Assembly: GCA_965228005.1 (NCBI GenBank) | Contig: CBDDGV010000001.1 | Span: forward strand, 1,426,001 to 1,490,000 | Direction: 5' to 3' | DNA length: 64,000 bases | DNA from: JBCCXZ01 sp965228005 | GTDB taxonomy: Bacteria; Planctomycetota; Planctomycetia; Pirellulales; Lacipirellulaceae | Shown here: positions 10,901 to 19,126 of the stretch, piece by piece | Position numbering within the stretch: the stretch's first letter is position 1 | Layout: each line of letters starts with the position of its first letter | Program-made: the position numbers and the translations under genes | The notes under the pieces: generated by a model | Databases searched by the model: none | The model's input: only the letters and a program-made list of their open reading frames with translations | What the model was told of the DNA's origin: nothing

Positions 10901-11019
10901 CAACGCCGCCAGCGGCCCAGACCGGCGAGGCTGCGGTAGCCGAGCCGCCAGATCACCGGCAGCAGCAAAAGCAGCAGCAAGTAGCCTGGGCTGTCGAAGA
11001 CGACGCTGTGCTGGAACAT
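7957..11019 (-). CDS. Large membrane protein with VWA domains and a glutamine-amidotransferase-like region
   Basis: This 1020-residue protein starts with two membrane segments (about 8-26 and 40-58), as in BatA/BatB proteins. A first VWA-like domain (about 68-200; LLDQSLSIP at the metal site, LVTDGNEN) is followed by a beta-rich region. A class I glutamine-amidotransferase-like fold comes next (around 320-450; CGLVMLGGPDTFGIGGW), with a second VWA-like segment (IIISDGDPTPP) inside or after it. A membrane segment near residue 905 and a charged, Pro/Ala-rich cytoplasmic tail (SEKPKADKP, KAKKKVWEDDDKK) end the protein. The gene heads the MoxR block and follows the NHL lipoprotein by 32 bases. 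The amidotransferase-like region shows no obvious catalytic Cys-His-Glu triad, so it is probably structural. Confidence 0.9.
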   Translation of the reverse strand: MFQHSVVFDSPGYLLLLLLLPVIWRLGYRSLAGLGRWRRWAALGVRTLVVLLIVLALADAQYQRTSDDLAVVYLLDQSLSIPAEQREEMLKFVTTSIDAARDSTKQDRYAVIVFGRDAAVEVPLVETDVPTPSRVESLLDPEYSDLATAMQRAKALFPYDAAKRIVLVTDGNENLGDAYREARSAAASGVSIDVVPIVVSARGEVSVEKIDLPANARKGQPFDMRVVLNNDAPEGSGSEVEGRLLVVRKAGDREEPFVEQRVTVPPGKRVFTVPQEVQDPDFYTYEARFIPDDPDADGMVQNNTATGFVQVRGKGHVLFLENWDKQGEFEYLVDRLREAEIAVTTRGTDRLFTSLAELQRYDCVVLGNVSRSSGDDAENIASFSNDQIEMLVRNTRELGCGLVMLGGPDTFGIGGWTNTELEKALPVDFQIKSAKVTPVGALVLMMHAGEMPQSNYWQKRIAVESIRLLGPRDYCGLVQWNGTDQWLWGQSAGGLIRVGPNRRAMLGQVDRMAIGDMPQFDPAMKMAATAFAGVRDAAIKHMIIISDGDPTPPSPQTIQRMKQQGVKISTVAVPSHGGVGNQIGSVMQDIARQTGGKYYVVRNASALPKIYQREARRIARPLVYEPKPPVSPVITANHEMLQGLEAGFPPISGFVLTTVKENPLVEVLLQSPVPPNPKNSTVLATWTYGAGRSAVLTTDAGKRWAGSWVSWDGYDKFFTQLVRWAMRPTGDTGNFSVATDIEEGRTRVVITALDEDEEFLNDLAMNGSVVSPELSTIPLRIEQTAPGRYVAEFDSEQSGSYLIVINPGGGRAPIRTGVNVGYSAEYRSNETNLALLQSVARLPPEGGPPGVLIEEGLTLAGQEKLIEANPFRRDLPPAVANRSIWPPLVLIACCAFFADVFVRRVQVNVEWVGPLWTRFTDRVLRRQSAAPAPETMSRLRSRKQQVGQQIESRRGATRFESGEAPPPASAVAEAQSAAPSEKPKADKPASIDTPDEPPPESYTERLLKAKKKVWEDDDKK

Positions 11020-11051
11020 GCGGCTGGGACCGGCTGAGAGTGGGCGGAGGC

Positions 11052-11990
11052 TTAGAGCTGGATACGTTGAACGCGGTGGTTGTTGGAGTCGACCACGTGG
11101 ACGCTCCCCTGGCTATCGATCGCAAGCGCCCAGGGGTTGTGGAGTTGGCCCGGCTGGCGCCCCTCGGCGCCCCAGCAGGCGAGCGACTCGCCGTCGACGG
11201 TGAATTTCTGCACGCGGTGGTTGCCGTACTCGCAGACGACGAGGTTACCGTCGGGGTCGAAGTCGAGGTCGTACGGGTAGTAGAGCTGGCCGGGCGCGCT
11301 GCCCTCCTCACCCCAGTGGAAGAGCAGTTCGCCGTCGGTCGAGAAGACTTGGATCCGATGGTTGCAGGCGTCGGCGACCCAAATGCGGTCTTGGCCGTCG
11401 ACGAGCAGGTTCTGCGGCCGGCGGAACTGGCCGGGCTCGGAACCGTGGCCGCCCCACTGCAGCAGGAAGGCGCCGTCGGGGGCGAACTTCTGGATGCGGT
11501 CGTAGTCGCCGTACTCGCCGACGTAATAGTTGCCGGCGGAGTCCTGCACGGCGTCGGTGACGAACCCGAACTCGCCCTCCCCCCTGCCCTGGGCGCCGCC
11601 GATGGTTCGTTCGTTCTGCAGCTCCCCGTCCAAGCCGTAGACGAGCATCTGGTAGTAGTGCGTGTCGGCGACCAGCAGCGCCTTGCCGTCGCGGGAGGCG
11701 GTGAGGCCCGAGGGTCGGCCGTTGGTGCTCTGGGGCGTCTGCCAGCCGTGGAGAAACTGGCCGTCTCGGTCGAACACCTGTACGCGTGCGGTCATGTCGA
11801 CCAGGTAGACGCGGTCGTCCTGATCGATGGCGATCGCCCGGGGCTTCTGGAGTTTGCCGGGGCCGAGACCGCGCTGGCCCCAGACGGTTTCGATCGCGCG
11901 GAGATCGGGGTCTCCCGGGACGCAGCCGCAGACCGCCAAGCAGACCGAGGCCGCTGCCAGCAGGGCCGGCGAGGGCCGGCGGCCGGTCAT
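11052..11990 (-). CDS. Lipoprotein with NHL-repeat beta-propeller
   Basis: This 312-residue protein is predicted from the ATG at 11988-11990, which gives a clean signal peptide ending in VCLAVCGC, a plausible lipobox with the lipidated cysteine near residue 23. An upstream in-frame start at 12107 would add 39 basic residues before the signal and is less likely. The rest is about six NHL repeats, seen as recurring GPGKLQKPRAIAID, GQFRRPQNLLVD, APGQLYYPYDLDFD and QPGQLHNPWALAID followed by a D or N and a VQ-F strand. NHL propellers bind proteins or ligands on the cell surface. As first gene of the MoxR/VWA operon it may be an outer component of that system. Confidence 0.88.
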   Translation of the reverse strand: MTGRRPSPALLAAASVCLAVCGCVPGDPDLRAIETVWGQRGLGPGKLQKPRAIAIDQDDRVYLVDMTARVQVFDRDGQFLHGWQTPQSTNGRPSGLTASRDGKALLVADTHYYQMLVYGLDGELQNERTIGGAQGRGEGEFGFVTDAVQDSAGNYYVGEYGDYDRIQKFAPDGAFLLQWGGHGSEPGQFRRPQNLLVDGQDRIWVADACNHRIQVFSTDGELLFHWGEEGSAPGQLYYPYDLDFDPDGNLVVCEYGNHRVQKFTVDGESLACWGAEGRQPGQLHNPWALAIDSQGSVHVVDSNNHRVQRIQL

Positions 11991-12137
11991 CGAAGCGATG
12001 GCTCGTTGTTGGTGCAATCCTCTCTCCCGTCGGGCGCGGCTCTTTCGAGCCGCAGTCGCCACCGTCGAATGATACCCCTTTCGGGGCCGGTGAGAAAATC
12101 GGCCCATTCATATGTCCGCTCGCTCGCCGGCCGTTAG

Positions 12138-12167
12138 TTGACCCTGCGGGCGTGGGAGCACTATATT
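12138..12167 (+). promoter_or_regulatory. Probable sigma70-type promoter for the Sua5-phosphatase/rpiB pair
   Basis: TTGACC (12138-12143) and TATATT (12162-12167) are separated by 18 bases, close to the housekeeping consensus. Transcription would start near 12174, giving a leader of about 115 bases before the ATG at 12291. The position also argues against the longer upstream start of the next gene, because that TTG is the -35 box itself. Confidence 0.55.
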
Positions 12168-12290
12168 CGTAGGATTCTGGCTTCTAATGGCTTCTGGCCT
12201 AAGAAGTTAGCCCCGGTCTGTGCCGCTCCGAAATCTCCCCGTCGCTTCGAATCACCACGACCAGCGGCCGGTCCACCCCGGTCGCCGCCG

Positions 12291-13415
12291 ATGCCGCCGC
12301 TTCTGATCGACGTTAGGCAAGCCGACGACTCGCGAGACGTCGTCCACCGGGCGGTCCAAACCCTGGTCGAGGGCGGGTTGGTGGTGTTCCCGACCGAGAC
12401 GGTCTACGGCCTGGGCGCCAGCGCCCGGAGCGAAGCGGGCGTCCAGAGGCTGCTCGCGGCGAAGGGGGGTTCGTTCGACAAGCCGATTACGCTAGCCGTG
12501 CGGAGCGCGGAGGACGCCTTAGACTTCGTGCCCAACCCAGGGGCGGTAGCCGAACGGCTGGCCCGCCGCTGCTGGCCGGGGCCGATCACCTTGGTGGTCG
12601 AGCACGGCGAGGAGTTGGGGCTGCTCTCCCAGCTGCCGGATTTCTCGCGTTCGGTAGTCTCACCGGACAAGACCGTGGGCTTCCGCGTGCCCGCGAACGA
12701 AGTGGTGCTCGAGGTGCTGCGTATGCTCGCAGGGCCGATCGCCATGACGAGCGCCAACCTCGCCGGCGGGCAGGACCCCACAACCGCCGCCGAGGCCATG
12801 GAAGGGCTGGGCGATGAGGTCGCGTTGGTGCTGGACGACGGCCCCTGCCGGTACGGCCAGGCCTCGACCGTGGTGAAGGCGGGCGACAACGGCTACAGCG
12901 TCCTGCGCGAGGGGGTGGTGGCCGCCTCGGCGCTCGAGCGGCTGGCGGGCATGACCATCCTGCTGGTCTGCACCGGCAACACCTGCCGCAGCCCGATGGC
13001 CGAAGGGATCGCCCGTCAGCTCATCGGCGAGCAGCTCGGCTGCGCCCCCGACGAGATCGAGCAGCAGGGGGTCTCCGTGGTCTCTGCTGGCATCGCGGCG
13101 GCGCCCGGTTACCCGGCGAGCCCTGAGGCCGTGAAAGTGATGGAGTCACGGGGGATCGATCTGTCGGCGCACCGCTCGCAACCCCTGACCGACAACCTGA
13201 TCCGGCAGGCCGACCGGGTGCTCACGCTCACCGGGTCGCACCAGCGGGCCATCGTCTCGCGGTGGCCCGACAGCGGGCCAAGGGTCGCAACCCTCCGGGG
13301 CGAAGGGCTGGATGTCGACGACCCCATCGGCGGGTCGCTCGCCGTCTACGAGGACTGCGCCACGCAGATCGAGGAAGCCCTCAAGCGTCGTCTCAACGAG
13401 CGCCCGCTCCGGTAA
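12291..13415 (+). CDS. Fusion of Sua5/YrdC threonylcarbamoyl-AMP synthase and low-molecular-weight tyrosine phosphatase
   Basis: This 374-residue protein joins two enzymes. Residues 1 to about 215 are a YrdC/Sua5 domain (VVFPTETVYGLGA, KPITLAV, MTSANLAGGQDP, YGQASTVV), which makes threonylcarbamoyl-AMP for the t6A modification of tRNAs. The second half starts at an in-frame ATG (residue 221) and is a low-molecular-weight phosphatase: P-loop CTGNTCRS (C227, R233) and the DDP acid region LDVDDPIGG. Separate enzymes of these types are adjacent in Bacillus (ywlC, ywlE) with rpiB next, the same order as here. I chose ATG 12291 because the upstream extension is Pro/Arg-rich and overlaps the promoter. 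Some databases label the second half arsenate reductase; a protein phosphatase role is more likely. Confidence 0.93.
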   Translation: MPPLLIDVRQADDSRDVVHRAVQTLVEGGLVVFPTETVYGLGASARSEAGVQRLLAAKGGSFDKPITLAVRSAEDALDFVPNPGAVAERLARRCWPGPITLVVEHGEELGLLSQLPDFSRSVVSPDKTVGFRVPANEVVLEVLRMLAGPIAMTSANLAGGQDPTTAAEAMEGLGDEVALVLDDGPCRYGQASTVVKAGDNGYSVLREGVVAASALERLAGMTILLVCTGNTCRSPMAEGIARQLIGEQLGCAPDEIEQQGVSVVSAGIAAAPGYPASPEAVKVMESRGIDLSAHRSQPLTDNLIRQADRVLTLTGSHQRAIVSRWPDSGPRVATLRGEGLDVDDPIGGSLAVYEDCATQIEEALKRRLNERPLR

Positions 13416-13503
13416 TCGAAGCTCGCACAACCGCCCCGGTTGTCGTTATCATGGGGCTCTCGGGGCACGGCTCTTTTCCCGCAACCCAAAGGCTTGACCC
13501 GGA

Positions 13504-13959
13504 ATGAAAATCTCCCTCGGCAGCGACCACCGCGGATACCACCTGAAAGAGAAGCTCTGCGCGCTTTTGTCCACCAAGGGCCACACGGTGGATGACGTTG
13601 GCGCCGAGAGCGCGGACGACTCGGTGGACTACCCGGACTTCGCGAAAGAGGTGGCGTCCAAGGTCGGCAACGGCGAGGTCGACCGGGGGGTGCTGATCTG
13701 CGGCACCGGCATCGGCATGGCCATCACGGCGAACAAGTTCGCCGGAGTGCGTGCGGCGCCCTGCTCCGACGAGGTGACCGCCGAGATCAGCCGCCGGCAC
13801 AACGACCTGAACCTGCTCTGCCTGCCGGCCGACATGCTCAGCCCGCGGAGCGCGGAGCGGATAGTCGACATCTGGGTCGACACCGAATTCGAGGGCGGCC
13901 GCCACTCGCGGCGGATCGGAAAGATCGCCGAGATCGAGAAAGACAACTCCTGCTGCTGA
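13504..13959 (+). CDS. rpiB: Ribose-5-phosphate isomerase B
   Basis: This 151-residue enzyme interconverts ribose 5-phosphate and ribulose 5-phosphate in the pentose phosphate pathway. Family features are SDHRGYHLK at the N-terminus (D8, H9), the active-site cysteine C66 in VLICGTGIGM, and the CSDEVTAEISRRHNDLNLLCL segment typical of RpiB. The length is normal. It lies 88 bases downstream of the Sua5-phosphatase fusion on the same strand, probably in the same transcript. The last residues, DNSCC, end in two cysteines, which is unusual but not informative. Confidence 0.95.
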   Translation: MKISLGSDHRGYHLKEKLCALLSTKGHTVDDVGAESADDSVDYPDFAKEVASKVGNGEVDRGVLICGTGIGMAITANKFAGVRAAPCSDEVTAEISRRHNDLNLLCLPADMLSPRSAERIVDIWVDTEFEGGRHSRRIGKIAEIEKDNSCC

Positions 13960-13983
13960 CTCCGAGAGCCCCCGAGCGGGTCG

Positions 13984-15456
13984 TTAAGCGGGGCCCGCGC
14001 TCTGCTGGGCCCCCGCCACCACGTTCAGCACGGCTTTGCGGAGCTCGCGGCCTTTGACCGGCATGGTGAGCACCCCGCGGATGGGGCCGGACTCGGCTTT
14101 GCCTTCCCAAGCTCCTTGCTGGTCCCCGAGCAGCAGCACGGCGGGGATGTCGCGGGTGCAGGTCTCGCTGCTCAGCCGGTTGAACGCCTGGACCGCCCCG
14201 GCCCCGATCCCGCCGGAGCTGATGAGCAGGATGTCGGCCATCTGGCTGTTCTCGTAGAAGCGCTCGAACAGCCGGTCGGGGTCGCTGGTCACCAGCACCC
14301 GGTAGCCGCGCTTCTTGAACAGGTCGCGGAGCAGGTCCTGCATCTTGTTGTCGGACTCGACGATCATCAGGCGGCGTGCCTCGCCGTCGGCGCCGAGCCC
14401 TTCGAGCGACTTGTCCACCTTCCTGTCGTGGCCGTGGTCGCCCCGTTCGTCGACCCGCTTGATGGCGATCTTGAGGTCGGCGAACATCTCGCCCGGCGTC
14501 TGATAGCGGCGCGCCGGGTCGAACTCGAGCGCCTTGTTGACCACCCGCACGAAGTGCAGCGGCAGCTCGGGGCGGATCTGCGTGATGGGCTTGATCTCTT
14601 GGTAGCGGGCCTTGGTGAGCCGCTGGGCCCTTTCGCGTGTCTCGGAGATCGCGGGCTCGCCGCTCATCAGCTGGTAGTAGATGCAGCCGAGGAAGAAGAT
14701 GTCGCTGCGGGTGTCGTCTTTGCGGACGTTGGTCGCCCGCTCCAGGCCGGCGTAGTCGATCGTGCGGGGGTTCGCCTCGTCGCCGTCGACGCCGCCCACC
14801 CCCGCGAGGCCGAAGTCCACAAGCTTCGCCTCGCCGCTGCTGGAGAGCAGGACGTTGGACATCTTCAGGTCGCGGTGGGTGATGCCCTGCTGGAAGGCGA
14901 AGTTGAGCCCCGCGGCGATGTCCGCCGTGATCCGGGTGGCCTCGACCGGGTCGAACCGTCCGCGGATCTTGAAGAAGTCGCGGAGGTTGTGGCCCTCGAC
15001 GAAGTCCATCACGATGTAGTGGACCTTGCCCTGGCTGGTTACCTCGTGGATGGCGACGATGTTCGGGTGCTGGAGCGTGGCGCCGAGCTCGCCCTCCCGG
15101 CGGAACTGCTCGGTGTCTTTCGGGTTCTCGCTCATGCTCTTGCGGAGCACCTTGAGCGCATAGAGCTTGTTGGTCTTGCGGTGCGTGGCGCGGTAGACCC
15201 GGGCGAACGTGCCGGCCCCGACGAGGTATAGCACCTTGTAGTCGCCGTAGAAGTAGCCGGTCTTGATGCCCTGCATCACCCGGTCGACCTGGTAGTTGGT
15301 CACCAGGCCTCGGCCCATCATGAGCTGCTTGATCGTCTCGACTTCGACGTTCTTCGTGCCGAGCTCACTCCACACCTCTCGGAGATCGGCCTCGGTAACG
15401 ATGCCGACGTCGAGCACGCGCTGCGCGAACTGTTCTGCGGTCCAGTCAGACGGCAT
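13984..15456 (-). CDS. Ser/Thr protein kinase with C-terminal degenerate receiver domain
   Basis: This 490-residue protein has a small helical N-terminal region (1-68), an apparently active Hanks-type kinase domain (about 72-345) and a receiver-like C-terminal domain (about 365-485). Kinase motifs are GAGTFARVY, K102 in ALKVL, HRDLKMSN (D196) and DFG (D214). The receiver-like part begins LMIVESDNKMQDLL, but at the phospho-acceptor position it reads ILLISSGG, with Ser replacing Asp, so it is probably a pseudo-receiver. The start at 15454-15456 (MPSDWTAEQF) is preferred to an Arg-rich upstream extension. There is no membrane segment, so the kinase is cytoplasmic. A 94-residue protein gene lies upstream on the same strand. 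Confidence 0.9.
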   Translation of the reverse strand: MPSDWTAEQFAQRVLDVGIVTEADLREVWSELGTKNVEVETIKQLMMGRGLVTNYQVDRVMQGIKTGYFYGDYKVLYLVGAGTFARVYRATHRKTNKLYALKVLRKSMSENPKDTEQFRREGELGATLQHPNIVAIHEVTSQGKVHYIVMDFVEGHNLRDFFKIRGRFDPVEATRITADIAAGLNFAFQQGITHRDLKMSNVLLSSSGEAKLVDFGLAGVGGVDGDEANPRTIDYAGLERATNVRKDDTRSDIFFLGCIYYQLMSGEPAISETRERAQRLTKARYQEIKPITQIRPELPLHFVRVVNKALEFDPARRYQTPGEMFADLKIAIKRVDERGDHGHDRKVDKSLEGLGADGEARRLMIVESDNKMQDLLRDLFKKRGYRVLVTSDPDRLFERFYENSQMADILLISSGGIGAGAVQAFNRLSSETCTRDIPAVLLLGDQQGAWEGKAESGPIRGVLTMPVKGRELRKAVLNVVAGAQQSAGPA

Positions 15457-15705
15457 GGCTTCGAAGAGTCTGTTCCGAGTTTGCTTCCTTGCCCGCGTTC
15501 GACCCGATCGCCTCGGGCGGCCGGGCGCCGAGCCTCCGCCATCCGCGTTGCCTCGATGCACGCCTACTGGCCGGCTGCGGGCTGCTCACTGCAAGCCCTT
15601 ATGATAGCCGATCAGCGCGCCCGGAGGCAGGATTCTTCGCCCGCGGGCTGCGGGTGGCCGGCGATCCGCCTTGCCTGCGCGGAACCGGGGGCGTTTATCG
15701 CGTGC

Positions 15706-15990
15706 TCAACCGTCTTGTTCTTCCAGCTGCAGCTTGTAGTCGTCGCGTTCCCGGCGAGTCGCTTCCAGGTCGAACATCAGGTACTTCATATCGAGCCGCA
15801 GCTGACTGAGGGCGTCCTGCACCAGCGTGAGAATGCGGCGGCGGCGTTTGGTGCTTTCCACCACGGCGTCGAACAGAGGGACGACCTGGGCGGAATACTC
15901 GGGGGGCAGGCTCCCCAGGGCGTCCGCCAGCTTCTGGAGGTCGGCGGGGATTTGCTCTTGGGTAGCGACGCGTTCGGGAAGCTTGCTCAT
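15706..15990 (-). CDS. Small coiled-coil protein of unknown function
   Basis: This 94-residue acidic/basic protein has no membrane segment. Residues 10-50 include LQKLADALGSLPPEYSAQVVP, and from about 45 a continuous charged helix (ESTKRRRRIL, FDLEATRRERDDYKLQLEEQ) looks like a coiled coil. It is the first gene upstream of the kinase on the same strand, 249 bases away. I do not recognise the family. A kinase substrate or regulator is possible but is only inferred from position. Confidence 0.7.
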   Translation of the reverse strand: MSKLPERVATQEQIPADLQKLADALGSLPPEYSAQVVPLFDAVVESTKRRRRILTLVQDALSQLRLDMKYLMFDLEATRRERDDYKLQLEEQDG

Positions 15991-16438
15991 GTTGCATCTC
16001 CGGGAGTCGGACGAGTTCAGTGGCAGCCCAGAAAAGCACTGGGTGTGCCGAACTCGGTCCAGACGCGCTGCCCCAATCAGAAACCTTTTCCTGTTAACGA
16101 CTTACGACAAACGACCACGACTGACGCTGGTATCGGCTGCCGAGCGACGAGGTTGTGAGATCGCCACGGCTGACCTGGGAGCGTGTCGGAAATCCTGCTA
16201 GAAGCACGACTTAGCGCTTCGGGGAGCCCCTGTGAACCATGAGGCTTGAACGCAACAAGCCGTTCCCAACGGCGTGGATACGATCCAGGCGGTCGGCCTC
16301 GCTGGCCCGCGGGGCATCTGGCCCGCCCGGTTGTGGGAAGGCCATAAGCCTCGTCGCCACGTTCCATTTATACGGAAGTCCTCCGCGTTGGGCGACAAGT
16401 TAGCAGCCTTACCGGCAGACTTGCCACATAGGGCGTTC
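15991..16438. other. Intergenic region between divergent genes
   Basis: About 450 bases separate the minus-strand coiled-coil gene from the large secreted protein. An in-frame upstream extension of the plus-strand gene runs from 16274 but encodes Arg/Pro-rich text ahead of the signal peptide and is not accepted. No RNA gene or clear promoter was found. Confidence 0.4.
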
Positions 16439-19126
16439 ATGCTCCCAACCTCCGGACATCGCACGTCTCTGGCGCTGATCATCCTAGTCTGCGCGGCGGC
16501 CGGGCCGCCCAGCACGGCCGATGCGGCTCCATCGCTGTTGGACACTATGGACGGAGCCGCCCCTGTGCTGCGACTGCTCCCCGCGGGGGACGGTTCCACC
16601 ATCGTGCGGCAGGTGATCGACCGTGAGCGATACCGGTCGGGCGTGGGTTCTGAGCACCTGGTTTTGCGGACACCCGCCGGCCGATCGGCCCATCTGGGTT
16701 TTCCGTTACCCTCCACACGGGTGCTGAGCGAACTCGGTTTCCGGGCCGACGTGTTCTGCTCGCAACCGGGGATCCACCTGGCCGTGTCGGTGTCCCTGCC
16801 CCGCTCCATCGACCCGCAGTCGGGACGGCCTTTCGAGCTGCTCCTCCGCAGCGAGACCCCCGGCCGCGGCGGTAATTGGGAAGAACTGCGCTTCTCCAAC
16901 CTCCCGGCGGCACTGGAGCGGCAGATCCGGGTCGCTCGTTCTGGCGGAGACCACGCATTGGACCCCCGCGGCGCGTACGTGACGGGGCTTGTGTTGATCG
17001 CCCCCGCCGGTGAGAACGCAACCAGCCTGTGGGTCGATCGGATCACGATGGTTGGAGCGGTTCCGGGCGGACCCTCTCAGGCGACTCCCAAGCCGCGTCT
17101 CGATCCCACCGGGCAGGTCGCCGAGGTGGAGTTCCCGCTGATCATCCAGTGGCAGGGAGAGGATTTTGAGGTGCTGAAGCGGCTGGGCTTCAACACGGTC
17201 GGCATGTCGCGCCCGCCGTTGCCGCACGAGCTGCGTGAGGCACGAAAAGCCGGTCTGCGATTGGTCTGCCCGCCGCCGCCCGTGTCGGGCCCGGCCCCGA
17301 GCATCGGCCCCGAGTACGCCCCTGTGCTGCGTTGGCAACTCGGCGGCTACGACTCGCCTGACGACCTGCGGTCGGCCGTGGAGCGTCGGGACCTTCTGCG
17401 GCGGCACGACAGCACACCGGGCCGCGGCACGCTGATGGCGGCCGGACTGAACCCGAGTCGTGCGAGTCGGGCCGCCGGGGCGGTACTGTTGGAACGGACC
17501 GCGGCCTGGTCGGACCTCTCCCTGAGAGAAACCGGCACTTGGTTGCAGGCTCAGGGTCGGTCGGCACGCCCGGGAACGAACCTCTGGGCAGCTGTCCCGA
17601 CACAGGTTGCGGAGAGGCTCTCGGAACAAACCCGCGGTTACGGGACGCCAATGCCTGCGGGTGCGGCGCTGCCCTTCCGGACCTTGTTGTCACTGAGTTC
17701 CGCGGCGGTCTCGTCGCACGCAGGGGGTTTGTACTTCAAGTCGCACGCACCCCTGAGCAAGGCCGGCGGGTCGGCCCAGCAGCGGCGTCTTGCGCTAGAG
17801 CTGAACAACCGCAGACTGGGGTTGGTGGAACCCTGGATCGTCAGCGGCAAGCTGATGACCGCGGCCCGGTCGAACGTCCCAGGTCTCTCCGCCGTCGTGC
17901 TGCGGGCGGAGCGCTCCTTCTTGCTCCTGCCGGTGTACTGGCCGGAGAAGGTCGGCCTCGACGGCAGCGTGCCGCCCTCAGGCCCGGTAACGTTTGTCGT
18001 GCCCGGGGTCCCCGAGTCGGCAGATGCCTACGTGCTGACGCCGGCCCAGGTAACGCGGCTCCGCCACAAGCGCGTTACCGGCGGGCTGCGGATTTCGCTG
18101 GACCAGCTTTCGCCCGAAGCCACCCTGCTGCTGACCGACGACAAGCGGGCCTTCTCCCAGATGGCGGGGGCTGTCCGCGCCGGTGCGGAACGGGCGGCCA
18201 AGCTACGCAAAGAGCTGGTCGAGCTCCGGCTCGGGGCAGACCGAGCCGTGAACGAGTCGTTGCGGGCGGTCGGGGTCGACCAAGAGACGCCGCACCCGCT
18301 GCTGCAGCAGGCGTCGGCGGAGCACGCGGCGTCGCGGCTGTACTTCAGCCAGCGGCGGTGGGGGCTCGCCTACGAAGCCGCCGCCCGGGCCGCGGGGTCG
18401 CTCGACGCCTACGAAGCCGCCAGCTACCGATTGGTGGCAGACGAGTTGACCGGCGTCCGCACCGGCCTGGAACAATCGGCAACACTGCTCCCCACCCTCG
18501 CCTGGTTGAGCGGACGCGTCGCGCGTCAGCAGCAGAGCAGCGCCGTCGTCGCGGCCAGCAGCTTCGAAGGCCTCGAACAAATGCTCGCCTCGGGCTGGAA
18601 GCACCGCAGGGTCGACATCGACGGTGTAGACGGAGCCGTGAGCCTCTCCCCGACCGCGGCCCACAGCGGCTCCTACTGCCTGCGGATGAAGGTCGAACCT
18701 AAACGGCCCGGGGAGCGCGCCCCAGACATCTTCGCCGCGCCGCTCTGGGTGGAGTCGCCGCCGATCGCCGCCAAGGCCGGCGACGTGCTCGAGGTCTCCG
18801 CCGAGGTGCGGGTGCCGGAGCCGTTGCTCGGCGGGGACGGCCTGCTGGTGTTCGACTCGATCGGCGGGCTTGAGTTGGCGACGAGAATCCAGACCGCGCC
18901 GAGCTGGCGGAAGACCCGGCTCTGGCGGAAGGTTCCGGTGGACGGTACGGTGCGGGTGACGTTTGCCCTCGCCGGGATCGGCGTCGCGGAGGTCGACTCA
19001 TTCGCGGTCAGGCGCCTGAGCGTTGCCGGGGGCGCGGCCGTCGCGTCTCGCGGTCGGCCTGCGCCGCTGTTCCCCACAGGGCCCCCTCGCGATCTGCCGA
19101 GAACGGGCGATGCCAAGGTCCGCTAG
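16439..19126 (+). CDS. Large secreted protein with C-terminal jelly-roll-like region
   Basis: This 895-residue protein starts at the ATG at 16439, which gives a proper signal peptide (SLALIILVCAAAG, cleavage near ADAAP). The next 200 residues are beta-rich and include VDRITMVGA, a pattern often closing a carbohydrate-binding domain. The middle has the loose look of a glycoside-hydrolase-like TIM barrel (VEFPLIIQWQGEDFEVLKRLGFNTV), though no catalytic acids can be assigned. A helical stretch (640-720) precedes a C-terminal domain with SSFEGLEQ and HSGSYCLRMKVEP, typical of jelly-roll binding modules. No PEP-CTERM tail is present. Its stop overlaps the glycerate kinase start by 17 bases, so the two are co-transcribed. 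Function unknown; binding or processing of a polysaccharide is inferred. Confidence 0.8.
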   Translation: MLPTSGHRTSLALIILVCAAAGPPSTADAAPSLLDTMDGAAPVLRLLPAGDGSTIVRQVIDRERYRSGVGSEHLVLRTPAGRSAHLGFPLPSTRVLSELGFRADVFCSQPGIHLAVSVSLPRSIDPQSGRPFELLLRSETPGRGGNWEELRFSNLPAALERQIRVARSGGDHALDPRGAYVTGLVLIAPAGENATSLWVDRITMVGAVPGGPSQATPKPRLDPTGQVAEVEFPLIIQWQGEDFEVLKRLGFNTVGMSRPPLPHELREARKAGLRLVCPPPPVSGPAPSIGPEYAPVLRWQLGGYDSPDDLRSAVERRDLLRRHDSTPGRGTLMAAGLNPSRASRAAGAVLLERTAAWSDLSLRETGTWLQAQGRSARPGTNLWAAVPTQVAERLSEQTRGYGTPMPAGAALPFRTLLSLSSAAVSSHAGGLYFKSHAPLSKAGGSAQQRRLALELNNRRLGLVEPWIVSGKLMTAARSNVPGLSAVVLRAERSFLLLPVYWPEKVGLDGSVPPSGPVTFVVPGVPESADAYVLTPAQVTRLRHKRVTGGLRISLDQLSPEATLLLTDDKRAFSQMAGAVRAGAERAAKLRKELVELRLGADRAVNESLRAVGVDQETPHPLLQQASAEHAASRLYFSQRRWGLAYEAAARAAGSLDAYEAASYRLVADELTGVRTGLEQSATLLPTLAWLSGRVARQQQSSAVVAASSFEGLEQMLASGWKHRRVDIDGVDGAVSLSPTAAHSGSYCLRMKVEPKRPGERAPDIFAAPLWVESPPIAAKAGDVLEVSAEVRVPEPLLGGDGLLVFDSIGGLELATRIQTAPSWRKTRLWRKVPVDGTVRVTFALAGIGVAEVDSFAVRRLSVAGGAAVASRGRPAPLFPTGPPRDLPRTGDAKVR

